A stretch of DNA of 64,000 nt from Tolypothrix sp. NIES-4075 (GCF_002218085.1 NZ_BDUC01000001.1:1117955-1181954); one strand, 5' to 3'; counted from the stretch's first letter, positions 17,365 to 25,897 are shown. Program-made: numbers and translations. Notes: generated by a model from the sequence alone, not told the origin.

Positions 17365-18411
17365 TTAAGCAAGTGCTTGACTCAAAACTTCACGATGTAT
17401 CAGCGCTCTATCTACTAAAAACTGAATTTTTTCTGGTGATAACGGATCTCCATTTGCGTAATGTTCCATCCAAGTTTTGCCAATCAAGTTGGCGTCATCT
17501 GGTAAACTAGTTAAATCCCAACCAGGCATATCTAAATCTTCCATCAAACGATTAACTTTGGGATCGTAACTTAAAGCAAAACAGCGACAACCTTCACTAG
17601 CTGCCATAATTAAGCTGTGCAGACGCATCCCAATTACCATTTCTACACCACGATACACACCTTTTAAAAGTTGGGGATCTTCCAGACACATAATTTTGCT
17701 GACATCTGGTAGTTGCGGTTGGATGGCTTCGGCAATGCTTAAATCTTCGCTTTTTTGAAAAGGCAGCAGTAAAATAAAGGTTTGCGTGGCTTTTTGGAAA
17801 TCAACCAAAGCGCGAGTTAAATTAGCAAGGCGTGTTTGTGTGAGTTGCGGATGCGATCGCAATGTGACAGCAACTCTCGGCGCAGGTAAATCCCAAAGTC
17901 CGGGTACAGGTTTACTCTCCAACGCCCAAACCGGATCGGGTGCGAGAATAAAAGGTATTTGCCAATCAGATAATAAAGCAGCAGAAGCGCGATCGCGTAC
18001 ACTAACTTTGGTACAATTAGAATAGGTGTTCCGCGCCATAGAACGAGTCAAAGAACGCTTTAACGGACCAATTCCCTGTGCCCAAGCAACAGTTTTTAAC
18101 TTCATTTTTTGTGCCAATGCCATCAAAGAGCCGTAGTAAAACGGGCTAATACTGCTGGTGACATCTTGAATTAAACTACCACCACCCCAGATAAAAGCAT
18201 CACTGGAGCGCAAAGCTTGAATTACAGATAACGGTGCCATGCGATCGCTTGATTCAACCAAATAGCGGTGCTGTGTTTCTTGTGGATTACCAGAGAGAAC
18301 CACAGGCGTGACATGTTCTGGTAGCATTTGTAGAAGCGTCGCTAACAAAGCTTCATCACCACCGTTTCCCTTACCGTAATACCCAGACAACAACACACGC
18401 ATCTTAGACAT
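17365..18411 (-). CDS. csaB: Polysaccharide pyruvyl transferase CsaB
   Basis: A 348-residue protein of the CsaB family. Diagnostic segments are LLSGYYGKGNGGDEALL at the N-terminus, the glycine-rich SDAFIWGGGSLIQD, TVAWAQGIGPL and MRLHSLIMAA toward the end. CsaB transfers a pyruvyl group from phosphoenolpyruvate to a cell-wall polysaccharide, which in other bacteria creates the ligand for S-layer SLH domains. In cyanobacteria, whose outer membranes carry SLH porins, it probably modifies a peptidoglycan-linked glycan. Cytoplasmic. Confidence 0.9.
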   Translation of the reverse strand: MSKMRVLLSGYYGKGNGGDEALLATLLQMLPEHVTPVVLSGNPQETQHRYLVESSDRMAPLSVIQALRSSDAFIWGGGSLIQDVTSSISPFYYGSLMALAQKMKLKTVAWAQGIGPLKRSLTRSMARNTYSNCTKVSVRDRASAALLSDWQIPFILAPDPVWALESKPVPGLWDLPAPRVAVTLRSHPQLTQTRLANLTRALVDFQKATQTFILLLPFQKSEDLSIAEAIQPQLPDVSKIMCLEDPQLLKGVYRGVEMVIGMRLHSLIMAASEGCRCFALSYDPKVNRLMEDLDMPGWDLTSLPDDANLIGKTWMEHYANGDPLSPEKIQFLVDRALIHREVLSQALA

Positions 18412-18427
18412 TTTGGATTTTACCTTC

Positions 18428-18454
18428 TATAGACGCGATTCATCGCGTCTCTAC
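18428..18454. repeat. Dispersed palindrome, GAGACGCG family
   Basis: TAGACGCGATTCATCGCGTCTCTAC-type hairpin between csaB and the divergent Ycf49-like gene. Other members are at 18834-18862, 20457-20486, 23636-23692, 26493-26523, 28132-28160, 51851-51878 and 61791-61818. Confidence 0.7.
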
Positions 18455-18474
18455 AACTTCTAACTTTTAACTAT

Positions 18475-18819
18475 ATGCACGTCCTTTCGATTCCCACCTG
18501 GATTATTCATATTTCTAGCGTTATTGAGTGGATTGCCGCCATTTGGTTAATCTGGACTTACGGTGAAGTTACTGGCAACCGTACTTGGGGAGCATTGTCT
18601 TTTGCCATGTTACCAGCTTTGATTAGCGCCATGTGTGCTTGCACCTGGCATTATTTCGATAATGCCGAATCTTTAGAATGGTTGGTAACGCTGCAAGCTG
18701 CGATGACCTTAATCGGTAATTTTACACTTTGGGCTGCTGCGGTGTTAATTTGGCGTTCCACCAAATCGGAAAAGCCTGTAGAATCAGATTCTCAAGAAAC
18801 TATGACATCCAAGTTATGA
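18475..18819 (+). CDS. Ycf49-like membrane protein (DUF2499)
   Basis: A 114-residue protein with three hydrophobic helices, matching the DUF2499/Ycf49 family found in cyanobacteria and plastids. Conserved-looking segments are IPTWIIHISSVIEWIAA, the WGALSFAMLPALISAMCAC helix and TWHYFDN. It should sit in the thylakoid or plasma membrane; its function is unknown. It is followed 61 bases on by the DUF3593 gene, another small membrane protein conserved in phototrophs, and the pair is probably one transcription unit. Confidence 0.83.
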   Translation: MHVLSIPTWIIHISSVIEWIAAIWLIWTYGEVTGNRTWGALSFAMLPALISAMCACTWHYFDNAESLEWLVTLQAAMTLIGNFTLWAAAVLIWRSTKSEKPVESDSQETMTSKL

Positions 18820-18833
18820 TTTCTTAACATTCT

Positions 18834-18862
18834 GAATAGACGCGATGTTCCTCGCATCTCTA
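18834..18862. repeat. Dispersed palindrome, GAGACGCG family
   Basis: Degenerate copy (TAGACGCGATGTTCCTCGCATCTCTAC type) between the two small membrane protein genes. It encodes the first codons of an upstream-extended frame of the second gene, which is one reason to prefer the later ATG. Confidence 0.55.
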
Positions 18863-18880
18863 CCTAACTCCTCAAAACCC

Positions 18881-19171
18881 ATGATTTCAAAAGAAACTCT
18901 ATTTGCCTTATCACTGTTTCCCTACTTGGGATTTTTGTGGTTTATCAAGCGTTCTGAGCAAATGCCGCGTTTAGCACTTTATGGATTTTACGGCACTTTG
19001 GTCTTTGTTGGAGTCACCATTCCGGTAGGGATTTATGCCCAAGTGCATTATGGAGAATCTTTGGCAAATGTCGATTGGCTGCACGGAGGTGCGGAAGTTT
19101 TTTTAACGCTTTCTAATATATTGGTTGTGTTGGGTTTTCGGCAAGCTGTCATGAAAGAAAGTAGGGAGTAG
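18881..19171 (+). CDS. DUF3593 membrane protein
   Basis: A protein of about 96 residues from the ATG at 18881 (MISKETLFALSLFPYLGFLW). An in-frame ATG 12 codons upstream is in repeat-derived sequence and is rejected. Three membrane helices are evident (LFALSLFPYLGFLWF, LYGFYGTLVFVGVTIPVG and VFLTLSNILVVLGF). The WLHGGAE segment between helices is a conserved-looking turn. DUF3593 proteins occur in oxygenic phototrophs and have no assigned role. Probably co-transcribed with the Ycf49-like gene. Confidence 0.8.
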   Translation: MISKETLFALSLFPYLGFLWFIKRSEQMPRLALYGFYGTLVFVGVTIPVGIYAQVHYGESLANVDWLHGGAEVFLTLSNILVVLGFRQAVMKESRE

Positions 19172-19290
19172 GGAATGGAGAATAGGTAATGGGGAATGGG
19201 GAATGGGGAATGGGTAATAGAGAATGGGGAATGAAGATACCAATTACCAATTACCAATTCCAATTCCCAATTCCCAATTCCCAACAACTA
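19168..19290. repeat. Heptamer-repeat element
   Basis: Head of GGGAATG and GGTAATG units, tail of CCAATTA and CCCAATT units, ending in AACTAAC repeats. The head and tail are roughly complementary. It also encodes the last residues of the DUF3593 protein. Confidence 0.65.
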
Positions 19291-19317
19291 ACAACTAACA
19301 ACTAACAAATAACAATT

Positions 19318-20091
19318 ATGGATGTAATTCCCGCGATTGATTTACTAGAAGGTCGTTGTGTGCGACTTTATCAAGGAGACTATTCGCAGTCGCAAGTTTT
19401 TAATGAAAATCCGGCTGATGTTGCTAAACAGTGGGTTGATGAAGGTGCAAGTAAATTGCACGTTGTTGATTTGGATGGCGCAAAAGCAGGTAAAGTAGTT
19501 AATTTAGGGGCAATTGAAGCGATCGCCTCTACAGTATCGATACCAATTCAAGTTGGTGGGGGTTTGCGCGATCGCCAAAGCGTGCAACAATTATTTGATA
19601 TAGGCGTACACCGGGCAATTTTGGGAACCATCGCTGTAGAACAACCTGAGTTAGTACAACAACTCTGCCAAGAATTTCCCGAACAAATTATTATCGGTAT
19701 TGATGCACGTAACGGATTAGTAGCAACTCGTGGTTGGTTAGAAACTTCAGAAGTTTTAGCCACGCAACTAGCCGTACAAATGCAAGAATTAGGAGCAGCA
19801 GCGATTATCTACACAGATATCCACCGTGACGGTACTTTATCGGGACCGAATTTAGACGCTTTGCGAGAACTTGCTGCGGCTATCTCTATCCCGATTATTG
19901 CTTCTGGTGGCGTTAGTTCTGTAACAGATTTGTTAAGTTTGCTTGCGTTGGAACCTCAAGGTGTAACTGGTGTGATAGTCGGGAAGGCGTTGTATATTGG
20001 CGATATATCTTTGAAAGAAGCATTACGAGCGATCGGACCTGGACGTATTCAAGATATTCCCCCCAATCTAGATTTTTCTGCCTTTGCGTAA
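19318..20091 (+). CDS. hisA: 1-(5-phosphoribosyl)-5-[(5-phosphoribosylamino)methylideneamino]imidazole-4-carboxamide isomerase
   Basis: A 257-residue (beta-alpha)8 barrel. It begins MDVIPAIDLLEGRCVRLYQG, with the catalytic Asp in AIDL, and repeats the half-barrel pattern with IYTDIHRDGTLSGPN, which carries the second catalytic Asp. Phosphate-binding loops VGGGLRD and ASGGVSS are present. It performs the Amadori isomerisation of ProFAR to PRFAR in histidine synthesis, in the cytoplasm. No other his gene is in the window. A clear terminator follows. Confidence 0.95.
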   Translation: MDVIPAIDLLEGRCVRLYQGDYSQSQVFNENPADVAKQWVDEGASKLHVVDLDGAKAGKVVNLGAIEAIASTVSIPIQVGGGLRDRQSVQQLFDIGVHRAILGTIAVEQPELVQQLCQEFPEQIIIGIDARNGLVATRGWLETSEVLATQLAVQMQELGAAAIIYTDIHRDGTLSGPNLDALRELAAAISIPIIASGGVSSVTDLLSLLALEPQGVTGVIVGKALYIGDISLKEALRAIGPGRIQDIPPNLDFSAFA

Positions 20092-20138
20092 TCTGAAATC
20101 TACTGTTTGCAAGCAATATAGACAATTTCATCTTTTTT

Positions 20139-20164
20139 ATCGGCTACAAGCCGATTTTTTTTTT
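20139..20164 (+). terminator. Rho-independent terminator of hisA
   Basis: Stem ATCGGCT / AGCCGAT with an ACA loop, directly followed by a run of about ten T. It lies 48 bases after the hisA stop. Confidence 0.85.
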
Positions 20165-20236
20165 CTATATTTCCGGATTAGCAACTTTCGGGATTGTATC
20201 TCAAGTTGTAGAGAGTTCACAATCGAATATTTTGCT

Positions 20237-20341
20237 ATGAGTCGTCTAAAACTTCCTAATAAAGGCAAACCAATAAAAACTGAGAATGGTGCCACTAGAT
20301 TCCAAGCCAACAACCAAATCGCAGCCGAAAAAGCTGGATGA
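20237..20341 (+). CDS. Possible very small protein
   Basis: A 34-codon frame starting MSRLKLPNKGKP. It is strongly basic and hydrophilic, and its composition is protein-like, but there is no clear ribosome binding site and no recognised family. It lies in a 529-base gap after hisA that is otherwise repeats and hairpins. Kept only as a candidate. Confidence 0.22.
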   Translation: MSRLKLPNKGKPIKTENGATRFQANNQIAAEKAG

Positions 20342-20456
20342 AACACTATAATTCAGCCTGTAAACTACTTGAGTAATATCTACCAAGTCGCTTGCAGAGA
20401 AGTTTATGTTGTAATTTTTTATTTTTTAACTTTTAAATATAATGGGTTTCCTCTGG

Positions 20457-20550
20457 GTAGAGACGTAAAAATAAATGCGTCTCTATTTTCTTTTTTAAAC
20501 AAGTAGTAAGGACTTCAGTCCTTTCATTTGAGGACTAAAGTCCTCACTAC
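20457..20550. repeat. Two dispersed palindromes, one of each family
   Basis: 20457-20486 is a GAGACG-type hairpin (GTAGAGACG ... CGTCTCTAT) followed by a T-rich run. 20503-20550 is a GTAGTAAG-type palindrome with stem AAGGACTTCAGTCCTT and a second AGGACTAAAGTCCT half. Together they fill most of the gap after hisA. Confidence 0.7.
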
Positions 20551-20563
20551 GAGATTATTAAAG

Positions 20564-20602
20564 TTATAAACTAGTAAAAATCACGTTTTTACTAGTTTAT
20601 AA
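20564..20602. terminator. Perfect 17-base-pair hairpin after the coiled-coil genes
   Basis: Arms TTATAAACTAGTAAAAA and its exact complement, with loop TCACG. The structure lies 18 bases beyond the stop of the minus-strand coiled-coil gene and probably ends that transcript. It is AT-rich and symmetric, so it could work in both directions. Confidence 0.7.
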
Positions 20603-20620
20603 ATCTAGGTTAAAACCAAA

Positions 20621-21697
20621 TTATTTATTTTTCGCTTGAGTTTTTGCTTGTTCCAAAGCAATTTCTTTTATCGCTTGATATGAATTGACATTTGCCGAAC
20701 CTTCAATAGCTTTAACTGCCAAATCTTGAACTTGTTTAAGAGCAGAGTCAAGTTGTTTTGATAGATTTAGAATTCGAGAATCTTGATTGGATATTGTCTG
20801 TTCTAAAGATTGCAGTCTTTGTTCGTAAAAACGCTTTTGTCCTTCTACATCTTTGGCGTATAAATCTGATTTTATCTTAGCTTGGTAGTGAGCAATACCT
20901 TTGCCTTCTTCTGTCGCTTTCTTAATTGCCGCTTCTTTTTCTTTAGGAAACGCTTCTACCTTAGCTTTGGCTTCTTCAAATTGCTTTTCTCGTTCAGAAA
21001 CTTCTTTCTCTTTTTCACTCCACTGTTTATTTATTTCTTGTTGTATCTCTTCCAACTCTTTATACAAACCTTTCTGCCGTTGTTCATATTCATCTGTCTC
21101 TAGTTTGCGTTGCAGTTCTAAATCATACTTATATTCTGCCGTTTCTCTTTGGCGAGTTTTCTGAATGTTTTCATTGCGTTCTTTTGTGGTTACTTTGTAT
21201 TCTTCTTGCTCTTTTACCCAAGTATTTCTTTCCTCTAAAATTTCTTGAGATAACACTTCATAACGCTGGCTAAACTCCTCTTGATAAGCCTTTGCATTAT
21301 CTTCGTAGGATTTGACAAGCGTATCTAATATATCTTCAGAAATTTCTAAATTATGTAACTGCTTTAATTCTTCAACTTCCTTATCTATGGCTTCTCTGAT
21401 TTCTGCTAATTTGAAAGCTTGGTTGCTGAGTTGTTCCGATAATTCGCTGGCAGCGCTACCAAAACCTAACTGAATGATTGCCAAGTTTTCAATAGTAGAA
21501 TTCATCTTTTGCTGAACGGTAGATGACTGGTTCATAGCTTTTGGTTCCAATTTAGGTTTTTCTAGTGTGGCAGATTGGCTGTTTTTCTGGAGTTGGTCAA
21601 TTTGTGATTTGAGTGCTGCTTTCTCTTTTGCTAATTCTTCATATGCTTGAAGAATTTCTACTTTGGTGTTTTTATCATTTGGTTTTCTAGCTGCCAT
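20621..21697 (-). CDS. Coiled-coil protein, paralog B
   Basis: A 358-residue protein that is almost entirely heptad-forming and rich in Glu, Lys and Gln. After a short basic N-terminus comes a less charged block (LAIIQLGFGSAASELSEQL, about residues 70-100), then a long coiled coil, then a C-terminal block ending KQVQDLAVKAIEGSA. The neighbour at 21767 has the same three blocks in the same order, so the two are tandem duplicates. There is no membrane segment and no enzymatic motif. Coiled-coil-rich filament-forming proteins are known in multicellular cyanobacteria, and a structural or scaffolding role is a reasonable guess. 69 bases separate it from its partner; a terminator follows. Confidence 0.75.
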   Translation of the reverse strand: MAARKPNDKNTKVEILQAYEELAKEKAALKSQIDQLQKNSQSATLEKPKLEPKAMNQSSTVQQKMNSTIENLAIIQLGFGSAASELSEQLSNQAFKLAEIREAIDKEVEELKQLHNLEISEDILDTLVKSYEDNAKAYQEEFSQRYEVLSQEILEERNTWVKEQEEYKVTTKERNENIQKTRQRETAEYKYDLELQRKLETDEYEQRQKGLYKELEEIQQEINKQWSEKEKEVSEREKQFEEAKAKVEAFPKEKEAAIKKATEEGKGIAHYQAKIKSDLYAKDVEGQKRFYEQRLQSLEQTISNQDSRILNLSKQLDSALKQVQDLAVKAIEGSANVNSYQAIKEIALEQAKTQAKNK

Positions 21698-21766
21698 AAC
21701 AAACCTCCATTAATTCAAAACTAAAAATCATGTTTAGTGGGCATTGCCCACCAAATCAACTACAAA

Positions 21767-22744
21767 CTATTTTGCCGAACCGTCAAAAGCTCTCATTGCC
21801 AAGTCTTGTGCTTGTTTCAATGCTGTTTGTAGTTGAGCGGAAATACCTTCTATCTGCTCAACCTGCTTTTGAATTGTTTGTTCCAAAGATTGAATTTTAG
21901 CTTCATAGCTTTGTTTGGTGGATTCCCAATCTTTTTCAAATAAATCAGCCTCTACTTTCGCTTTTTGACTTGTTTCTTTAATTGCTTCTTCTCTAGCTTT
22001 CTTAATTGCTTCTTCCATTTCGTTAGGAAATGCTGCGACTTTTTGCTGATATTCTGTAAATAAAGGTTGACGTTCTTGGAGAATTTTTTCTCGTTCTGCC
22101 CAGTCTTTTTCTTTTTGTTGCGTGGTTTCTTGTATTTCTCTTTCTGAGTTGCGCTTTCTCGCTTCGTAAGCGTTTGTGTTAAGTTTGCGAGTAGTTTCTA
22201 ATTTATATTGGTATTCGTCTGTTTCTAAAGAGCGTTGTTTGGCTAATGATTCGTTGTATGCTTGTAGCGCTTCTTCATACTCTGCTTGCTCTTTTTGCCA
22301 TTCTTTACGCTTTTGGGCAATTTCTTTTTCTAGTGTTTCTCGCTTGCTTCTGATATCTTCTTCAAGGGTTTTTAACTTTTCTCGATGTTCTTGAGTTAAG
22401 ATATCTAAAGCATCGGCAACAATTCTAATTTGCTGAAGTTCTTGCAAATTTTGGCTGGCAATTTCTCTTGCTTTATTCAGTTCATCTAACTTAGAGTTTT
22501 GTCTGGCTAATTTTTCCGAAAGTTCATTGACGATGCTGCCAAACTCTAGTTGCAAATCAGCTAAACCTTTGACAATATTATCAACTGTGTAGGTAGAAGC
22601 GGCTTCGAGTGTTTCTTTATTTTTCGCTTTTTCTGCTTCTTCTTGTTTAGTTGCTATTTTAGATTCTAATTTTTTTCTATCAGCAATTATTTGCTGAAAT
22701 GCTTGCATTAGTTGTTGTTTGCTGTCTTTGACTGCTATGCTCAT
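21767..22744 (-). CDS. Coiled-coil protein, paralog A
   Basis: A 325-residue paralog of the next gene. Matching blocks are LADLQLEFGSIVNELSEKLA (residues about 59-78), TDEYQYKLETTRKLNTNAYE in the middle of the coil, KVAAFPNEMEEAIKKAREE, and the end block LEQTIQKQVEQIEG...ALKQAQDLAMRAFDGSAK. The shared AFP and ALKQxQDLA motifs at equivalent positions show duplication rather than chance coiled-coil likeness. It is cytoplasmic by sequence. It starts the two-gene unit; a perfect palindrome lies about 370 bases upstream. It probably forms homo- or hetero-oligomers with paralog B; that is inference. Confidence 0.77.
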   Translation of the reverse strand: MSIAVKDSKQQLMQAFQQIIADRKKLESKIATKQEEAEKAKNKETLEAASTYTVDNIVKGLADLQLEFGSIVNELSEKLARQNSKLDELNKAREIASQNLQELQQIRIVADALDILTQEHREKLKTLEEDIRSKRETLEKEIAQKRKEWQKEQAEYEEALQAYNESLAKQRSLETDEYQYKLETTRKLNTNAYEARKRNSEREIQETTQQKEKDWAEREKILQERQPLFTEYQQKVAAFPNEMEEAIKKAREEAIKETSQKAKVEADLFEKDWESTKQSYEAKIQSLEQTIQKQVEQIEGISAQLQTALKQAQDLAMRAFDGSAK

Positions 22745-23110
22745 ACTCTACTCCTTTAAATGTGCAATGGTGTACTTTTTTTTGCAAGCTGAAGTTAGAC
22801 TTTCTCTATGCAGACATCACACTAGCCTTTAAATGAACGTTTTTAACGCCGTGAAATTACTGAAAATCTAATTCCACGATTTAGGCTAGGCGATTTTTGG
22901 CTGAAAAAGGAAAATTGCAGCTATGTTTGCGATCGCGTTGATTTCAAACTAGTTAAGAGGTGATGATTTTGGTTTGACAAACTGAGATGCTTGCTTTTTT
23001 AGATGTTTCTGGCTGATTTGCCAAAAAAACATTATTAGCAATGTTGAAAATTGCAGAATATCTGCGTAGGTAAGAAAAGCTTCATTTGAGGTGGATTTTC
23101 CTCGGTTTGT

Positions 23111-23136
23111 TTATATAGTACTAATGTACTATATAA
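23111..23136. promoter_or_regulatory. Perfect palindrome, candidate operator
   Basis: Arms TTATATAGTAC and GTACTATATAA around a TAAT centre. It lies upstream of the coiled-coil pair and downstream of nadE, with no T-run, so it looks more like a protein-binding site or promoter element than a terminator. Confidence 0.45.
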
Positions 23137-23234
23137 ATTAACTCATGTTTTTCTACTTTTGTCAAGCAACACAGGAAAATTTTGACAAAACAAGGATGAG
23201 AAGCACTAAAGTGCTTACTACGCAGATATAAATA

Positions 23235-23264
23235 GGTGCAAGTGTAGTTTAATACACTTGCACC
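23235..23264 (-). terminator. Hairpin after nadE
   Basis: Arms GGTGCAAGTGTA and TACACTTGCACC with a 6-base loop, 25 bases beyond the nadE stop. The following T-run on the minus strand is weak (TATTTATATC), but the position suits the end of the NAD operon. Confidence 0.6.
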
Positions 23265-23288
23265 AAAATAAGGATTATTTATGCGTGC

Positions 23289-25061
23289 TTACTTATGTAT
23301 GGCAATTGTTTTACTCTGGTAGGCGTTTTTAACTGAAAACCAGTTGCTGGCGATCGGCATTCGCCAACCAGTACCGAAGGCGCGATCGGTGATTTTTAAG
23401 CCGGGGGGTGCTTGTCGTCGCTTAAATTCGGCACGCGCTACCATCTGAATTACTCGGTCTACAATTTGTGCGTCGTGACCGGCGTCAACAATTTGTGCGG
23501 CTGATTGATGGTTGTGAATTAGGCGTTGCAAAATGTCGTCTAATATTTCGTAAGGTGGTAGGGAGTCTTGATCGACTTGACCGGGTTTGAGTTCAGCGCT
23601 GGGTGCTTTGGTGAGGACGTTTTCGGGAATTATTGTAGAGATGCGATTAATCGCATTTGTTGTAGAGACGCGATTAATCGCGTCTGTACAAGAGTTAAGG
23701 AATGGGGAATGGTGATTAAGCCAGTGGGAAATTGAGTAGACGCGGGTTTTGGGAACATCGGCAATTACGGCTAATCCGCCATTCATATCGCCGTAAAGGG
23801 TGCAGTAACCAACTGCCATTTCTGATTTGTTGCCGGTAGATAAAAGGAGATAGCCGAATTTGTTGGCGATCGCCATCAATAAATTACCCCGAATCCGAGA
23901 TTGAATATTCTCCTCTGCTAGCCCAAATTGCGTGCCAGCAAACAAATCGGCTAAAGTATTGTCATAGCCTTGCATTAACTGCCCGATGGGTAACGTAGTA
24001 GTCTTGATTCCCAGGCTTTCGCTTAATGCCAAAGCATCGCTGATAGAATGTTCGGAACTGTAAGGCGAAGGCATCAGCACACCGAAGACATTTTCTTTAC
24101 CAAGTGCGGCAGTAGCGATCGCTGCTACTAATGAAGAATCAATTCCTCCACTTAAACCCAATACTACTTGAGAAAAACGGCACTTTTGAGCGTAATCTCG
24201 CACTCCCGAAACTAAAGCGTGCCAAATTTCTTCATCTTCACTTTCATATTCAGCTACTACAGTACTTTGTAGTAAATCTCGCCGTTCTTCGTCAAATTCA
24301 ACTATTACTAAATCGGTTTCAAATCCACGGGCACGACATATCAACTCACCCCGACTATTCAAAGCAAAACTTCTGCCGTCGAAAATTAAATCATCATTTC
24401 CACCTACTTGATTGGCGTAAATAATCGGTTGTTGAAAACGAATGGCACTATGTCGCAACATCCTTTCTCGAAACTGCTGTTTCTTGACGCTATAGGGCGA
24501 CGCAGATAAATTTACAACGAAATCTACACCCAAAATTGCTAAGTCAGCAATCGGATTGTTGGTGTAACTACGTTTGCCCCAAAATTCCTCATCATTCCAC
24601 AAATCTTCGCAAATAGTTACGCCAATATCAATATCATCTAAGGTGAAATAATTGGCTTGTAAACCTGGTTCAAAGTAGCGACTTTCATCAAATACGTCAT
24701 AAGTGGGTAAAAGTCGCTTATGAAAAATTTGCTTGATACCTTCATCTAACAACGCCATGCTATTATATAAAGGTTTTTCTCCATTATGATGTGCCTCTTG
24801 ATTTTTTTCAACTGTTCCTACTAATACAGCTAAATTTGGCGGCAAATCTTTAACTAATTGTTGCAAAGTTATACGCATTGCCTCCACAAAACTAGGATTT
24901 AATAATAAATCCCTCGGTGGATAGCCACATAAAGAAAGTTCTGGTGTTAGTAGTAAACGCGCACCGGCTGCGGCTGCTTGTTGTGCTGCATAGAGAATTT
25001 TGGTAGCGTTTCCTGGTAAGTCACCAATTGTCGGATTAATTTGAGCGATCGCAATTTTCAT
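23289..25061 (-). CDS. nadE: Glutamine-dependent NAD+ synthetase
   Basis: A 590-residue two-domain enzyme. The N-terminal nitrilase-type amidase (residues 1-260) has the Glu of LTPELSLCGY, a Lys in FHKRLLPTYD and the Cys of VTICEDLW, which release ammonia from glutamine. The C-terminal synthetase has the P-loop LGLSGGIDSSLVAAIA and STGNKSEMAVGYCTLYGD. It converts deamido-NAD to NAD. Between YSISHWLN and IIPENVLTKAPSAELKPG an extra stretch, about residues 447-476, is encoded by two GAGACGCG-family palindromes and heptamer-type DNA, kept in frame. Last gene of the pncB-nadD-nrtR-nadE unit. Confidence 0.94.
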   Translation of the reverse strand: MKIAIAQINPTIGDLPGNATKILYAAQQAAAAGARLLLTPELSLCGYPPRDLLLNPSFVEAMRITLQQLVKDLPPNLAVLVGTVEKNQEAHHNGEKPLYNSMALLDEGIKQIFHKRLLPTYDVFDESRYFEPGLQANYFTLDDIDIGVTICEDLWNDEEFWGKRSYTNNPIADLAILGVDFVVNLSASPYSVKKQQFRERMLRHSAIRFQQPIIYANQVGGNDDLIFDGRSFALNSRGELICRARGFETDLVIVEFDEERRDLLQSTVVAEYESEDEEIWHALVSGVRDYAQKCRFSQVVLGLSGGIDSSLVAAIATAALGKENVFGVLMPSPYSSEHSISDALALSESLGIKTTTLPIGQLMQGYDNTLADLFAGTQFGLAEENIQSRIRGNLLMAIANKFGYLLLSTGNKSEMAVGYCTLYGDMNGGLAVIADVPKTRVYSISHWLNHHSPFLNSCTDAINRVSTTNAINRISTIIPENVLTKAPSAELKPGQVDQDSLPPYEILDDILQRLIHNHQSAAQIVDAGHDAQIVDRVIQMVARAEFKRRQAPPGLKITDRAFGTGWRMPIASNWFSVKNAYQSKTIAIHK

Positions 25062-25150
25062 TTTAGATTAGTTAGGAGTTAGGAGTTAAAAGTCAAAAGT
25101 TAATAATTATTATTTTTGACTATGGACTCTTGACTTTGGGAAGCGGTTCG

Positions 25151-25897
25151 TTAAATAAAGACCAAAGGTTTATCTTTGAATGGGGCAAATGCTTCTGCAT
25201 CAAACTTATACAAACTAGCTGGACGACCGGCGCCGCGTGATATTTTAATTCCGGTATCGGATAAAAAACCTAGTTTGAGTAGACGCGCTCGAAAATTAGA
25301 ATAATCGGCAAAATTATCTCCTAAAACTGTGGTGTATAACTGATATAAATCATTTAAAGTAAATGTTTCTGGTAAGACTTCAAAAGCTACCGGACTATAT
25401 TCTAATTTATTTCGCAATCGCCTGTGTCCATACGCTAAAACTTCGTTATGGTCAAAGGCTAATTGCGGTACTTGCTTCACCGGATACCAAGCTATACCAG
25501 TTGCTTTATCGGCAATTAATTCGGCTTCTTCAAAGCGGACAAGGGCAAAGTAACTAACTGATAGATAGCGGACACCAAAGCTATCGATCGCTTCGCGTGG
25601 ATCGCGATTGGGTCCGCCAAAGGTATACAATTGCTCTAAATAGAGATTGTTAACTTTAATTTTCTCTGACATGATGCGATAAGCGGCATCTTCTAATGAT
25701 TCTCCTTGACGTACTAAAGTACCGGGAAGACTCCATTGATTTAAAAATGGCTCTTGCTGTCGCATTATTAATAAAACTAGTAGCCGATTTTGCGCGGTAT
25801 CTACAGAAAAAATTACATTATCGACACCAACTTTGAAATCAGCCAAAGGTTGTTGATTTAACAGATTTGGAATTTTTTTTTGCTTGTGTCCTGGCAT
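25151..25897 (-). CDS. nrtR: NrtR-type transcriptional regulator (Nudix fold plus winged helix)
   Basis: A 248-residue protein with a Nudix-like domain (residues about 20-150) and a C-terminal winged helix (about 165-235, FTLNDLYQLYTTVLGD...FRARLLKLGFL). The Nudix box keeps the glycine and first Glu (GTLVRQGESLEDAAYRI) but lacks the catalytic RExxEE pattern, reading RIMSEK. That is the signature of NrtR proteins, which have lost hydrolysis, sense ADP-ribose or related nucleotides and repress NAD genes. It overlaps nadD by 40 bases and sits between nadD and nadE, which supports the assignment. A catalytic ADP-ribose pyrophosphatase is the weaker alternative. Confidence 0.87.
   Translation of the reverse strand: MPGHKQKKIPNLLNQQPLADFKVGVDNVIFSVDTAQNRLLVLLIMRQQEPFLNQWSLPGTLVRQGESLEDAAYRIMSEKIKVNNLYLEQLYTFGGPNRDPREAIDSFGVRYLSVSYFALVRFEEAELIADKATGIAWYPVKQVPQLAFDHNEVLAYGHRRLRNKLEYSPVAFEVLPETFTLNDLYQLYTTVLGDNFADYSNFRARLLKLGFLSDTGIKISRGAGRPASLYKFDAEAFAPFKDKPLVFI

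Larger units (their letters stand above)
22745..23288. other. Intergenic region upstream of the coiled-coil pair
   Basis: About 540 bases without a gene. It contains the palindrome at 23111-23136, a GTAGTAAG-family half element at 23199-23222 and the hairpin at 23235-23264. The sequence between 22760 and 23100 shows no reading frame of note and may be a long leader for the coiled-coil transcript. Confidence 0.45.
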
